Positions 7,553 through 14,352 of a stretch of 20,671 nt of DNA are shown here, one piece after another (within the stretch, counting starts at the first letter, position 1; every line of letters begins with the position of its first letter). Origin of the DNA: JAAAPF01 sp964481035 (GTDB lineage Bacteria; Pseudomonadota; Alphaproteobacteria; Geminicoccales; Geminicoccaceae); assembly GCA_964481035.1 (NCBI GenBank), contig CAYZSE010000050.1, forward strand, positions 1 through 20,671. The letters are read 5' to 3'. The notes beneath the pieces were generated by a model, which saw nothing but the letters and a program-made list of their open reading frames with translations, ran no database searches and was not told the DNA's origin. The position numbers and the translations under genes are program-made.

Positions 7553-7971
7553 GGACAAGAGAGGGGACCACCTCGCCGGCAACAGGGATAACCCGAACCC
7601 CACGGCGACGCCGACCGCCGGTTGGGGATGGACTGCGCTTTTCGCACAGTGCACTTAGCCTGTGTATGCTCGATCCACGGCGCATGCACGAATCGGGTTG
7701 TCCGCCGAAGGTCGCGGGTGCCATCCACCGGATCCCCGCTTTACGCCCGGTTCCCGCAGCGGCCGGAGGCGCCGTCGTTCGCCAGCCGTCCGCCTCGCCA
7801 TCCCCAGGAGCGCGCCGTTGTCCCGGGCGCCGCGTACAGTGGGAGCGTATTGTGGAAACCGGCTTATCCCCGCAACCGGATGTGCCATCTAAGACCTCAA
7901 TCTCTCTCCCTTTGAGTTCTAAAAGATAGAGAGGAGCCGCGGGCCTGGTGGAAAGCCGAAGGAGGACGACC
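7553..7971. other. Candidate chromosomal replication origin (ppsR-hemE intergenic region)
   Basis: A 419-base gap between the divergent DUF299 gene and hemE, with no convincing ORF. In Caulobacter crescentus and Rickettsia the origin lies between the same two genes. DnaA-box-like 9-mers (consensus TTWTNCACA) include TTTCGCACA at 7640-7648 (8/9), GTTTCCACA on minus at 7851-7859 (8/9), TTATCCCCG at 7864-7872 (7/9) and GCATACACA on minus at 7661-7669 (7/9). Weaker ATCCAC-core sites are at 7671-7679 and 7721-7729, and TTATCCC occurs again on minus at 7585-7591. The segment 7861-7920 is 50% G+C, the lowest of the gap, and could be the unwinding element. No TTAA-N7-TTAA CtrA site is seen. Both flanking promoters must also lie here. 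Confidence 0.5.
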
Positions 7972-8997
7972 ATGAAGCCGCTGTTGCGGGTGCTCGCCGG
8001 CGAGGCCCTCGATCCGCCGCCGATCTGGATCATGCGTCAGGCCGGACGGTATCTGCCGGAATATCGCGAGACCCGGGCAATCGCCGGCTCGTTCCTCGAT
8101 CTCTGCTACTCGCCCGCGCTCGCTTGCGAGGTGACGCTGCAGCCGATCCGTCGCTTCGCCTTCGATGCGGCGATCCTGTTCTCGGACATCCTGGTCATTC
8201 CCGATGCGCTCGGCCGGCCCTTGCGCTTCGTCGAGAACGAAGGCCCAAGACTGGAGCCGCTCGCCGGTGCCGCCGACCTCGACGCCATGGCGCGCGTCTC
8301 CATCCACGATCGTCTCGAACCCGTCTACGAGGCGCTGCGGCGGATCAAGGCGGCGCTGCCCGACGAGGTCGCGCTCATCGGCTTCGCCGGCGCGCCCTGG
8401 ACGCTAGCCTGCTACATCGTCGACGGGCAGGGTTCGAAGGAGTTCCTGGCGACGCGGCTGATGGCGGCCCGTGAGCCTCAGACGTTCGAGCGCCTCATCG
8501 CCATCCTCGAGACGGCGATCGTCGAGTATCTCGATCGCCAGATCCAAGCCGGTGCCGAGGTGGTCAAGTTGTTCGACAGCTGGGCCGGGGTGCTGCCGGC
8601 CGACGGTTTCGAGCGCTGGTGCCGAGCGCCGGCGGCACGGATCACTGCGGCCATCAAGGCGCGCCATCCGCAGGTGCCCGTGATCGCGTTTCCTCGTGGC
8701 GCCGGCCTCAACCTGCAGCGCTACGCCGAGACCGTGGGCGCGGACGGGCTCGCCCTCGACACGACGGTGCCGACGGGGTGGGCGCGGGACACGCTGCCGA
8801 GAAGCCCGGCGCTGCAGGGCAACCTCGATCCGGCGCTGGTGGTCGCCGGCGGCGACGGCCTGGACGCGGCGGTCGACCGCATTCGCAGCGACCTCCGAGG
8901 CCGCCCGCACATCTTCAATCTCGGTCACGGGATCGTGCCGCAGACGGATCCGGCCCATGTGACCCGGCTGCTCGATCGCCTGCGAGGATCGCGCTGA
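7972..8997 (+). CDS. hemE: Uroporphyrinogen decarboxylase
   Basis: Cytoplasmic enzyme that removes four carboxyl groups from uroporphyrinogen III to give coproporphyrinogen III in heme synthesis. The 341-residue product has the family's usual length. Signature 1 is PPIWIMRQAGRYLPEYR at residues 16-32; the catalytic Asp is Asp72 in LFSDILVIPDALG; signature 2 is GFAGAPWTLACY at 137-148. The ATG at 7972 is preceded by GGAGG at 7961-7965 with 6 bases between, a strong site that decides the start over an in-frame GTG at 7948. The stop TGA (8995-8997) overlaps the hemJ ATG as TGATG, coupling the two heme genes. Confidence 0.97.
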   Translation: MKPLLRVLAGEALDPPPIWIMRQAGRYLPEYRETRAIAGSFLDLCYSPALACEVTLQPIRRFAFDAAILFSDILVIPDALGRPLRFVENEGPRLEPLAGAADLDAMARVSIHDRLEPVYEALRRIKAALPDEVALIGFAGAPWTLACYIVDGQGSKEFLATRLMAAREPQTFERLIAILETAIVEYLDRQIQAGAEVVKLFDSWAGVLPADGFERWCRAPAARITAAIKARHPQVPVIAFPRGAGLNLQRYAETVGADGLALDTTVPTGWARDTLPRSPALQGNLDPALVVAGGDGLDAAVDRIRSDLRGRPHIFNLGHGIVPQTDPAHVTRLLDRLRGSR

Positions 8998-9431
8998 TGA
9001 CCGATCTCTGGGCGTGGGCCAAGACCCTGCACTTCGTGGCGCTGGCCGTCTGGTTCGCGGGATTGTGGTACCTGCCGCGCCTCTACGCCGAGCACACCAC
9101 GCTGGCCGTCGGCTCCGAGGCGTCGGAGATGTTGAAGGTCATGGAGCGGCGGCTTCTCAAGGTTTTCACGACGCCCGCGATGGTCCTGTCCTTCGCCGCC
9201 GGGATCCTGCTCATTCAGACCGGCGTCGGTTGGACGGCGGGCGGCTGGTTGCACACCAAGCTGCTCCTGCTCGCCGCTCTCGGAGGTTTCCACGGGCTGA
9301 TGGCGGCGGATCGCAAAAAGTTCGCCCGCGACGAGCGGCCGCGTTCGCGGACCGCCTATCGGGCCCTCGCCGAGATCCCGACGGTGCTCGTCATCGCCAT
9401 CGTCATCCTCGCGGTGTTTCGGCCGTTTTGA
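8997..9431 (+). CDS. hemJ: Protoporphyrinogen IX oxidase, HemJ type
   Basis: A 144-residue integral membrane protein of the HemJ (UPF0093) family, which oxidises protoporphyrinogen IX to protoporphyrin IX in organisms lacking HemG/HemY. Family features are KTLHFVALAVWFAGLWYLPRLY with His12, His33 in YAEH, RRLLKVFTTPAM, and GWLHTKLLL with His86 and Lys88, followed by His99. About four transmembrane segments are evident. The start codon is fused to the hemE stop (TGATG), consistent with co-expression of two heme-pathway steps. The gene ends 23 bases before the first possible rho start, so rho may be in the same operon. Confidence 0.93.
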   Translation: MTDLWAWAKTLHFVALAVWFAGLWYLPRLYAEHTTLAVGSEASEMLKVMERRLLKVFTTPAMVLSFAAGILLIQTGVGWTAGGWLHTKLLLLAALGGFHGLMAADRKKFARDERPRSRTAYRALAEIPTVLVIAIVILAVFRPF

Positions 9432-9454
9432 TCGTCCAACGGGTTTGACAGGGC

Positions 9455-10909
9455 GTGGCCTTTTCCGTAGATGCAATGAAATCCACCCACATTCGAGAAG
9501 TCCTTCCCCTGGCTACCCAACCGACGACGCGCAGGCGCCGCTCTCGGTCGCGTTCGGATCGTTCTGCTTCTGGCAGCGGCCCGGACGACGTCTTCGACAT
9601 CGAGAACGAGTTGGACGACGAGGACGAAGTTCCGCCGCCGGCCGACATGCCGGGGTCGATGAACCTCGCCGAGCTCAAGCGTCGACCGCCGGAAGAGTTG
9701 CTCCGCTACGCCGATGAGATCGGCATCGAGAGCGCGAGCACCCTCAAGAAATCCGACCTCGTCTTCGCCATCCTCAAGCAGCTCGCACAAACGGGCGTGC
9801 CCATCCAGGGTGACGGGGTGCTCGAGATTCTGCAGGATGGCTTCGGCTTTTTGCGGACCCCCGATGTCAACTACGTCGCTGGCCCCGACGACATCTACGT
9901 GTCGCCGAGCCAGATCCGGCGCTTCGGCCTCAGGACCGGCGATGTCGTCGCCGGGCAGGTGCGCGCGCCCAAGGAGGGCGAGCGCTACTTCGCGTTGCTG
10001 AAGGTCGACAGCATCAACTTCGACGCGCCGGAAGCCGCCCGGCACCGGGTCCACTTCGAGAATCTCACGCCCTACTTCCCGACCGACAAGCTCAGCCTGG
10101 AGGTCGAGGGGCAGAAGGACTTCGCGACCCGGGTCATCGAGATCGTCGCACCCCTCGGCAAGGGGCAGCGTGCGCTCATCGTCGCGCAGCCGCGGACCGG
10201 CAAGACGGTGCTGATGCAGCACGTCGCTCATGCCATCACGAGCAACCATCCCGACATCCATCTCATCGTGCTGCTCATCGACGAGCGGCCCGAGGAGGTG
10301 ACCGACATGCAGCGGACGGTCAACGGCGAGATCGTCTCGTCCACGTTCGACGAGCCGGCGGCGCGCCACGTCCAGGTTGCCGAGATGGTCATCGAGAAGG
10401 CCAAGCGCCTCGTCGAGCATGGCAAGGACGTCGTCATCCTGCTCGATTCGATCACCCGGCTCGCCCGCGCTTACAACACCGTTGTGCCGAGCTCGGGCAA
10501 GGTGCTCACGGGCGGCGTCGACGCCAACGCGCTGCAGCGGCCCAAGCGTTTCTTCGGCGCCGCTCGCAACATCGAGCACGGCGGCTCGCTGACGATCATC
10601 GCGACCGCGCTGATCGACACCGGCTCACGCATGGACGAGGTCATTTTCGAGGAGTTCAAGGGCACCGGCAACGCCGAGATCGTCCTCGACCGCCGCCTCG
10701 CCGACAAGCGCACCTATCCGGCGATCGACATCAACAAGTCGGGCACGCGCCGCGAGGAGCTGCTGGTCGACCGGGCGACCCTGTCGCGGATGTGGGTGCT
10801 GCGCCGCATCCTCAACCCGATGGGCGTTGCCGACGCCATGGAGTTTCTGCTCGACAAGATGAAGCACTCGAAGAACAACAACGACTTCTGGGAGTCGATG
10901 AACAGCTGA
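9455..10909 (+). CDS. rho: Transcription termination factor Rho with N-terminal extension
   Basis: Hexameric RNA helicase that ends transcription. The canonical body begins with MNLAELKRRPPEELL at residue 69, followed by the RNA-binding cold-shock fold with DGFGFLR (128-134), the Walker A loop QPRTGKT (245-251), the LLIDERPEEVTD block, and the secondary RNA site near SGKVLTGGVDANALQ. From GTG 9455 the product is 484 residues; the extra 68 residues contain RRRRSRSRS and then the acidic ELDDEDE, a low-complexity extension. An ATG at 9476 is equally possible, and the ATG at 9659 would give a standard 416-residue Rho. None has a good ribosome site; codon use looks coding from about residue 25 on, which favours an upstream start. 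Confidence 0.93.
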   Translation: MAFSVDAMKSTHIREVLPLATQPTTRRRRSRSRSDRSASGSGPDDVFDIENELDDEDEVPPPADMPGSMNLAELKRRPPEELLRYADEIGIESASTLKKSDLVFAILKQLAQTGVPIQGDGVLEILQDGFGFLRTPDVNYVAGPDDIYVSPSQIRRFGLRTGDVVAGQVRAPKEGERYFALLKVDSINFDAPEAARHRVHFENLTPYFPTDKLSLEVEGQKDFATRVIEIVAPLGKGQRALIVAQPRTGKTVLMQHVAHAITSNHPDIHLIVLLIDERPEEVTDMQRTVNGEIVSSTFDEPAARHVQVAEMVIEKAKRLVEHGKDVVILLDSITRLARAYNTVVPSSGKVLTGGVDANALQRPKRFFGAARNIEHGGSLTIIATALIDTGSRMDEVIFEEFKGTGNAEIVLDRRLADKRTYPAIDINKSGTRREELLVDRATLSRMWVLRRILNPMGVADAMEFLLDKMKHSKNNNDFWESMNS

Positions 10910-10916
10910 GGTCGCG

Positions 10917-11147
10917 ATGGCGGCACCAGCACACGGCGACACGCCGGTCGATGCGCTGCGTAGGGTGTTGGTCGGCAAGAGCGGGCGGATGCGGCGCAAG
11001 CTGCAGCGGCGTTTCGGCGAGCGGGCGGCCCGGCCGCGCCCAATCCCCATGGCCATCGTGCTCGGACGCGACTTCGCCGGTTATTGGCGAGCGCACCGAG
11101 CGGGCCGCCAGGGACCGCGGTGGGCGCGAACCCCGTATCGGCAGTGA
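10917..11147 (+). CDS. Possible small basic protein behind rho
   Basis: A 76-codon ORF starting ATG at 10917, 7 bases after the rho stop, with TGAGGT just upstream as a ribosome site. About 80% of its codons end in G or C, in line with real genes here. The product is very basic (many Arg) with no recognised motif or membrane segment. In many alphaproteobacteria mnmE follows rho; this ORF is not MnmE. It may be a small lineage-specific gene or non-coding DNA with favourable composition. The remaining 11148-11314 shows no gene. Confidence 0.3.
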   Translation: MAAPAHGDTPVDALRRVLVGKSGRMRRKLQRRFGERAARPRPIPMAIVLGRDFAGYWRAHRAGRQGPRWARTPYRQ

Positions 11148-11312
11148 TCTCGTGTCGCCTGATCTTGGGGCTGATGGTCGTCTCACGGGCTATGCTGGCG
11201 GGCTTGCGCGCAAGCGCCGGAGGCTCGCCACGCAGGCCCCACACAAAAGCAGTGCGTTTCCCCGACCGGGCCGGTATGGAAGCCCGCGATGGGCACCTTC
11301 AACGGGAGAGAC

Positions 11313-11326
11313 ACGTGTTGACACGT
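11313..11326. repeat. Inverted repeat over the SYLF gene start
   Basis: ACGTGT (11313-11318) and ACACGT (11321-11326) are perfect inverted copies separated by two bases, spanning both candidate start codons. It could be an operator or a small translational hairpin, or chance in a short sequence. Confidence 0.3.
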
Positions 11327-11869
11327 CGGATTGCGGCATTGGCCGCGATGTTTGCATTGGCCACTTGGGTCGTTTCGCCGTGGAGCGCGCGGGCGGCGGA
11401 TGCTGTCGTCATCGACGCTCGCGTGGACGCGGCGCTGGTCGAACTCAAGGAGACGGTGCCAGGCGCGACCACGTTGCTGGAGCGCGCCAAAGGCGTGCTC
11501 GTCATGCCCAACATCACCAAGGCCGGATTTATCGTCGGCGGTGAGTATGGCGAAGGTGCGTTGCTGGTGAACGGTGTTACCGAGGGATACTACTCCCTGG
11601 CCGGCGGTTCGTTCGGTTTTCTGGCTGGCGTGCAGACGGTCAGCCAAGCCCTTCTCTTCATGACCGACGACGCGCTGAACAAGTTTCGCAACGCCAGCGG
11701 CTGGGAGGCTGGTGTCGATGCCGATGTCACGCTGGTCAAGACAGGGGCCAACGTCAGCGCTAATACGACGAAGACAAGCGAGCCGGTAATTGCCTTTGTT
11801 TTCGGCCAGAATGGCTTAATGGCAGGTGCGAGCCTCCAAGGTGCCAAGTACTCGAAGATCGAGCGCTAG
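11315..11869 (+). CDS. SYLF-domain (Ysc84/DUF500) protein, probably exported
   Basis: A 184-residue protein with a Sec signal peptide (TRR, hydrophobic core IAALAAMFALATWVV, likely cut after SARA at residue 27) and a SYLF domain in the mature part. Family hallmarks are LLERAKGVLVMPNITKAGFIVGGEYGEGAL, GYYSLAGGSFGFLAGVQ, LFMTDDALNKF and a C-terminal GLMAGASLQGAKYSKI. The eukaryotic relatives bind phosphoinositides; the bacterial role is unknown. GTG 11315 and TTG 11318 compete as starts; GGAGAG at 11305-11310 is better spaced for TTG (7 bases). The frame is open upstream to 11084, but that part is not family-like and lacks the signal peptide at its front. The Nudix gene follows after 12 bases. 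Confidence 0.85.
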   Translation: MLTRRIAALAAMFALATWVVSPWSARAADAVVIDARVDAALVELKETVPGATTLLERAKGVLVMPNITKAGFIVGGEYGEGALLVNGVTEGYYSLAGGSFGFLAGVQTVSQALLFMTDDALNKFRNASGWEAGVDADVTLVKTGANVSANTTKTSEPVIAFVFGQNGLMAGASLQGAKYSKIER

Positions 11870-11881
11870 GATCGGGCGTTC

Positions 11882-12367
11882 GTGAGGTTGCCGGATCGGA
11901 TATGGCGCGCGATCTACAAGCTCGGCTTTCCGGTCCGGCAATGGTTGCGTCGCCGCCTTGGCCTCGAGCGCGGAGGCGCCTGCGTCGCCATCCGCAGCAC
12001 TAACGATGTCCTCGTCATCCGCCATTCCTATCGTCCGGGCCTCGACTTTCCCGGCGGCGGGCTCGTTCGAGGCGAGCGACTGGCTCGCACGGCCGTCCGT
12101 GAGCTCGAAGAGGAGACCGGCTTGGTGGTCGAGGAGAGCGCAATCCGCGATCTCGGGATCGTGCGACGCGGCTTCCGCGGGGCTCAGGATCGCCAGCGGC
12201 TGTTCGAGCTCCGGGTGTCCACCCTGCCCGACGCCATCGTCGATCGCCGCGAGGTGGTGTGGGCCGGCTCTCTGCGCGCAGCGGGCGCACGGTGGCATGA
12301 TCTGCAGATGCCGGTGCGCTGGTATCTTCGCCGGCACGCGCCCGAACTGCTACCGCCAGCGCGTTGA
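11882..12367 (+). CDS. Nudix hydrolase
   Basis: A 161-residue protein with a complete Nudix box: the segment from GLVRGE to RELEEETGL, around residues 59-81, satisfies G-x5-E-x7-R-E-U-x-E-E-x-G-U. Such enzymes hydrolyse nucleoside diphosphates linked to another group, using Mg2+ held by the REUxEE glutamates. The substrate cannot be read from the sequence. The N-terminal 30 residues are basic and aromatic-rich (IWRAIYKLGFPVRQWLRRR) and may be an amphipathic helix. The start is GTG at 11882, 12 bases after the SYLF stop, with no clear ribosome site, so coupling with the upstream gene is possible. Confidence 0.88.
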   Translation: MRLPDRIWRAIYKLGFPVRQWLRRRLGLERGGACVAIRSTNDVLVIRHSYRPGLDFPGGGLVRGERLARTAVRELEEETGLVVEESAIRDLGIVRRGFRGAQDRQRLFELRVSTLPDAIVDRREVVWAGSLRAAGARWHDLQMPVRWYLRRHAPELLPPAR

Positions 12368-12718
12368 TCTCCGCGATCGCGGTCTTCTCTTGCGCAGTAC
12401 GCCCGAGCCGGGCGTGCCGTCCACGCTCGGCTCGCGCTTCGGCTGCGGGGCGGGCCTGAGCGCCTTCGGTGGCCGGTTCAGCGCCACGAACCCTGGGGAC
12501 CGTCGCGGTCGCAACAGGGGTCGCGGCGTCGGGCTCCGGCGCGCCGACCCCCGAGCCTGCGTCGCCAACTCGGTCCTCTTCACCGGCTTTGCCTTCGCCG
12601 TGACGGTGGCGGCGGAAACGTCGGCGAAGGTCGCCGTCATCGACGCGACCCGGGATCCGACGCCGCGTGGATGATGCGCGGCGCGGCGCTCGTCGCGGTG
12701 CTCGCGTCGCCGCGCCAT
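12350..12718 (-). CDS. Doubtful Pro/Arg-rich ORF downstream of the DUF1150-like gene
   Basis: A 122-codon minus-strand ORF that starts 25 bases behind the DUF1150-like gene; an internal Met at 12640 would give 96 residues. The product is basic and apparently disordered (TAKAKPVKRTELA, then RPLLRPRRSPG and PQPKREP). Over the 96-codon version most codons end in G or C, which supports coding, but there is no clear ribosome site and no recognised family. It overlaps the last 18 bases of the Nudix gene tail to tail. This is the only candidate gene in the 376-base stretch 12368-12743, which otherwise shows nothing. Confidence 0.3.
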   Translation of the reverse strand: MARRREHRDERRAAHHPRGVGSRVASMTATFADVSAATVTAKAKPVKRTELATQARGSARRSPTPRPLLRPRRSPGFVALNRPPKALRPAPQPKREPSVDGTPGSGVLRKRRPRSRRSTRWR

Positions 12719-12743
12719 GTCGAGCGCCGCCGTGAGGGGCCGG

Positions 12744-12953
12744 TCAGTGAGCGTCGACGCCCTCGATGTTCTGCTGGCTCAAGAACGCGAAGGCGAGATC
12801 ACGCGTCGGCGCCACGGCGAGCGGCTGACCTTGCTGATCGTAGATCGCGTAAGCGCGCTGGCCCTCGTGGACGACGGGCCGGACATAGGCCGCCGCCGTC
12901 GGGAAGACGTGCGGGGTGGCGGTCTCGACACGAGGCGTCTGGTCGGTCTGCAT
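12744..12953 (-). CDS. DUF1150-like small protein
   Basis: A 69-residue protein with AYVRPVVHEGQRAYAIYD, then GQPLAVAPTRDLAFAF and a C-terminal His, the pattern I associate with DUF1150, a small family of unknown function known from alphaproteobacteria. The start is the ATG at 12951-12953, decided by a strong AAGGAG at plus-strand 12960-12965 with 6 bases between; an in-frame TTG 6 bases upstream lies too close to that site. In other alphaproteobacteria I recall this gene next to an Hsp20-type chaperone gene; none is present here. Immediately upstream a 24-codon ORF ends inside this ribosome site. Confidence 0.7.
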   Translation of the reverse strand: MQTDQTPRVETATPHVFPTAAAYVRPVVHEGQRAYAIYDQQGQPLAVAPTRDLAFAFLSQQNIEGVDAH

Positions 12954-12963
12954 AGCCAACTCC

Positions 12964-13038
12964 TTAGCCGGCCGGCCCGGTCGGCACCGGCGGCATGGTG
13001 AAAATGACCGGGCTCTCGAAAGCAGCCCGGGCTGTCAC
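12964..13038 (-). CDS. Possible 24-residue ORF coupled to the DUF1150-like gene
   Basis: On minus, GTG at 13036-13038 opens a 24-codon frame that ends with TAA at 12964-12966, the TAA being part of TAAGGAG, the ribosome site of the DUF1150-like gene. The product contains FESPVIFTMPPVPTGPAG, with a Pro-Pro and two further Pro residues. AAGAG lies 6 bases upstream of the GTG as a weak ribosome site. An inner ATG would give a 10-residue peptide ending at the same stop. It could be a leader peptide that couples or times translation of the next gene, or a small protein. Confidence 0.35.
   Translation of the reverse strand: MTARAAFESPVIFTMPPVPTGPAG
13008..13030 (-). other. GC-rich hairpin in the DUF1150 leader
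   Basis: CCGGGCT (13008-13014) and AGCCCGG (13024-13030) form a 7-bp stem with a 9-base loop. Read on minus, it is followed by TCATTTTC, so it has a weak resemblance to an intrinsic terminator or attenuator placed inside the small ORF upstream of the DUF1150-like gene. The T-run is interrupted, so termination activity is uncertain. Confidence 0.3.
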
Positions 13039-13104
13039 TACTCGCTCTTAAGTGGTAGACGCGGGACGCGTTCGCAAGGTCACGCTCCGGAGGTAGCCCT
13101 GCCC

Positions 13105-13731
13105 GTGTCGTCTTTGCAGAACCCCGATTGGCAGATCGTCCTCGCCTCGGCGAGCGAAGCGCGGGCCCGACTGCTGCGCGCGGCGGGTGTGGACGTGGTG
13201 CTGCGGCCGGCGCCGGTGGACGAGGCGCTCGTTCGCGAAGGCCTGCGGGCCGACGGCGTCGGCGGCGCCGAAGCGGCGGTGGCGCTGGCGATGCTCAAGG
13301 CCCAGCGGGTCGCCGCCGACGCGGCGCGCGACGAGCTCGTCGTCGCTGGCGACCAGGTGCTGGAGACGGCCGACGGGCAATGGCCGCACAAGCCCCCCGA
13401 CGAGGCCGCCCTCGAGGCCCAGCTCCGTCGCCTCACCGGCGCCCGCCACACGCTGCACACCGCCGCCGTCCTCTATCGCGGCGGCGCCCGCGTCTGGCAC
13501 CACGTGGCGAGCCCGAAGATCACCTTGAGGTCGGTGAGCGAGGCGTTCATCCAACGCTACCTGGCCGCCGCCGGGCCCGACCTCGTCGGTTGCGTCGGTG
13601 GCTACCGCATCGAAGGGCTCGGCGCCCATCTCATCGCCCGCATCGACGGCGACCTCTTCGCCGTCCAGGGTCTGCCGCTGTTGCCGTTGCTTGCGGCCCT
13701 GCGCGAGCAGGGCGCCCTCGCGGCCGACTGA
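13105..13731 (+). CDS. maf: Maf family nucleoside triphosphate pyrophosphatase
   Basis: A 208-residue house-cleaning enzyme that hydrolyses non-canonical or modified NTPs to monophosphates. The N-terminal VLASASEARARLL is a variant of the usual SxSPRR motif (Glu-Ala instead of Pro-Arg), VVAGDQVL has the catalytic Asp83, and the C-terminal GGYRIEGLGAHLIARIDGD followed by GLPLLPLLAALRE is family-typical. The GTG at 13105 is chosen because the ORF then starts just before the conserved strand; GGAGG at 13089-13093 is slightly far (11 bases). coaE begins 9 bases after the stop. In Caulobacter and rhizobia aroE usually lies between the two; it is missing here. Confidence 0.9.
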   Translation: MSSLQNPDWQIVLASASEARARLLRAAGVDVVLRPAPVDEALVREGLRADGVGGAEAAVALAMLKAQRVAADAARDELVVAGDQVLETADGQWPHKPPDEAALEAQLRRLTGARHTLHTAAVLYRGGARVWHHVASPKITLRSVSEAFIQRYLAAAGPDLVGCVGGYRIEGLGAHLIARIDGDLFAVQGLPLLPLLAALREQGALAAD

Positions 13732-13740
13732 GCGCCCGTC

Positions 13741-14352
13741 ATGCGCGTCCTCGGCCTCACCGGCTCGATCGCGATGGGCAAGTCGACCACGGCGCGGATG
13801 TTTCGGAGCTTCGGCGTGCCGGTGTTCGACGCCGATCTCGCGGTGCACGACCTCATGGCGCCCGGCGGTGCGGCGGTGGCCGCCGTGCTCCAAGCCTTTC
13901 CCGGCGTCGGCAGCGATGCGGGCGGCATCGATCGCCGTCGTCTCGGTGCCGCCGTGTTCGGCGACGAGGTCGCGCTGGCGCATCTCGAGTCCATCCTGCA
14001 CCCGCAGGTCCGGGCTGCCGAGCGCCGCTTTCTCGCCGCGTGCCGGCGCAACGGCGACCCCCTCGCCCTTCTCGACATCCCGTTGCTGTTCGAGGGCGGC
14101 GCCGAGCGCCGGTGCGACGCCACGGTCGTCGTCAGCGCGCCCGCCTGGGTCCAGGCGCGCCGGGCCCTGGCGCGGCCCGGCATGACCCGTGAGCGCCTCG
14201 CCGCCGTCCTCGCTCGCCAGATGCCCGACCGCGAGAAGCGTCGGCGCGCCGATTTCGTCATCCGCACGGGGCTAGGTCGCGCACTCGCCCTTGTCGATGT
14301 TCGCGGCGTCGTGGCAACGCTCAGAACGTCGACCTGCGGGGGATGCCCATGA
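13741..14352 (+). CDS. coaE: Dephospho-CoA kinase
   Basis: Last step of coenzyme A synthesis: phosphorylates the 3'-hydroxyl of dephospho-CoA with ATP. The 203-residue product has the P-loop GSIAMGKST at residues 8-16, the conserved FDAD at 29-32 with the catalytic acid, and the ALLDIPLLFEGG segment. One usual P-loop residue is changed: GSIAMGKS has Ala-Met where Gly-Ser/Met is common, still compatible with function. The last bases overlap dnaQ (ATGA at 14349-14352), so translation is coupled. Confidence 0.92.
   Translation: MRVLGLTGSIAMGKSTTARMFRSFGVPVFDADLAVHDLMAPGGAAVAAVLQAFPGVGSDAGGIDRRRLGAAVFGDEVALAHLESILHPQVRAAERRFLAACRRNGDPLALLDIPLLFEGGAERRCDATVVVSAPAWVQARRALARPGMTRERLAAVLARQMPDREKRRRADFVIRTGLGRALALVDVRGVVATLRTSTCGGCP

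Noticed and set aside
7553..7654. N-terminal extension of the DUF299 gene to 7654
   Set aside because: The extra 34 residues are not family-like and would cover part of the origin candidate; the family normally starts at the MRLHLHLISDS equivalent.
7622..7915. Plus-strand ORF of 97 codons inside the ppsR-hemE gap
   Set aside because: Composition is unlike a protein (Cys/Arg/Pro/Ser scatter, no motif), there is no ribosome site, and it spans the candidate origin.
9445..9473. TTGACA at 9445-9450 as a -35 box for rho, with TAGATG 17 bases downstream
   Set aside because: The -10 candidate matches TATAAT at only three positions, and a start near 9480 would leave the favoured rho start codons untranscribed. 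Kept only as a possibility if Rho starts at Met69.
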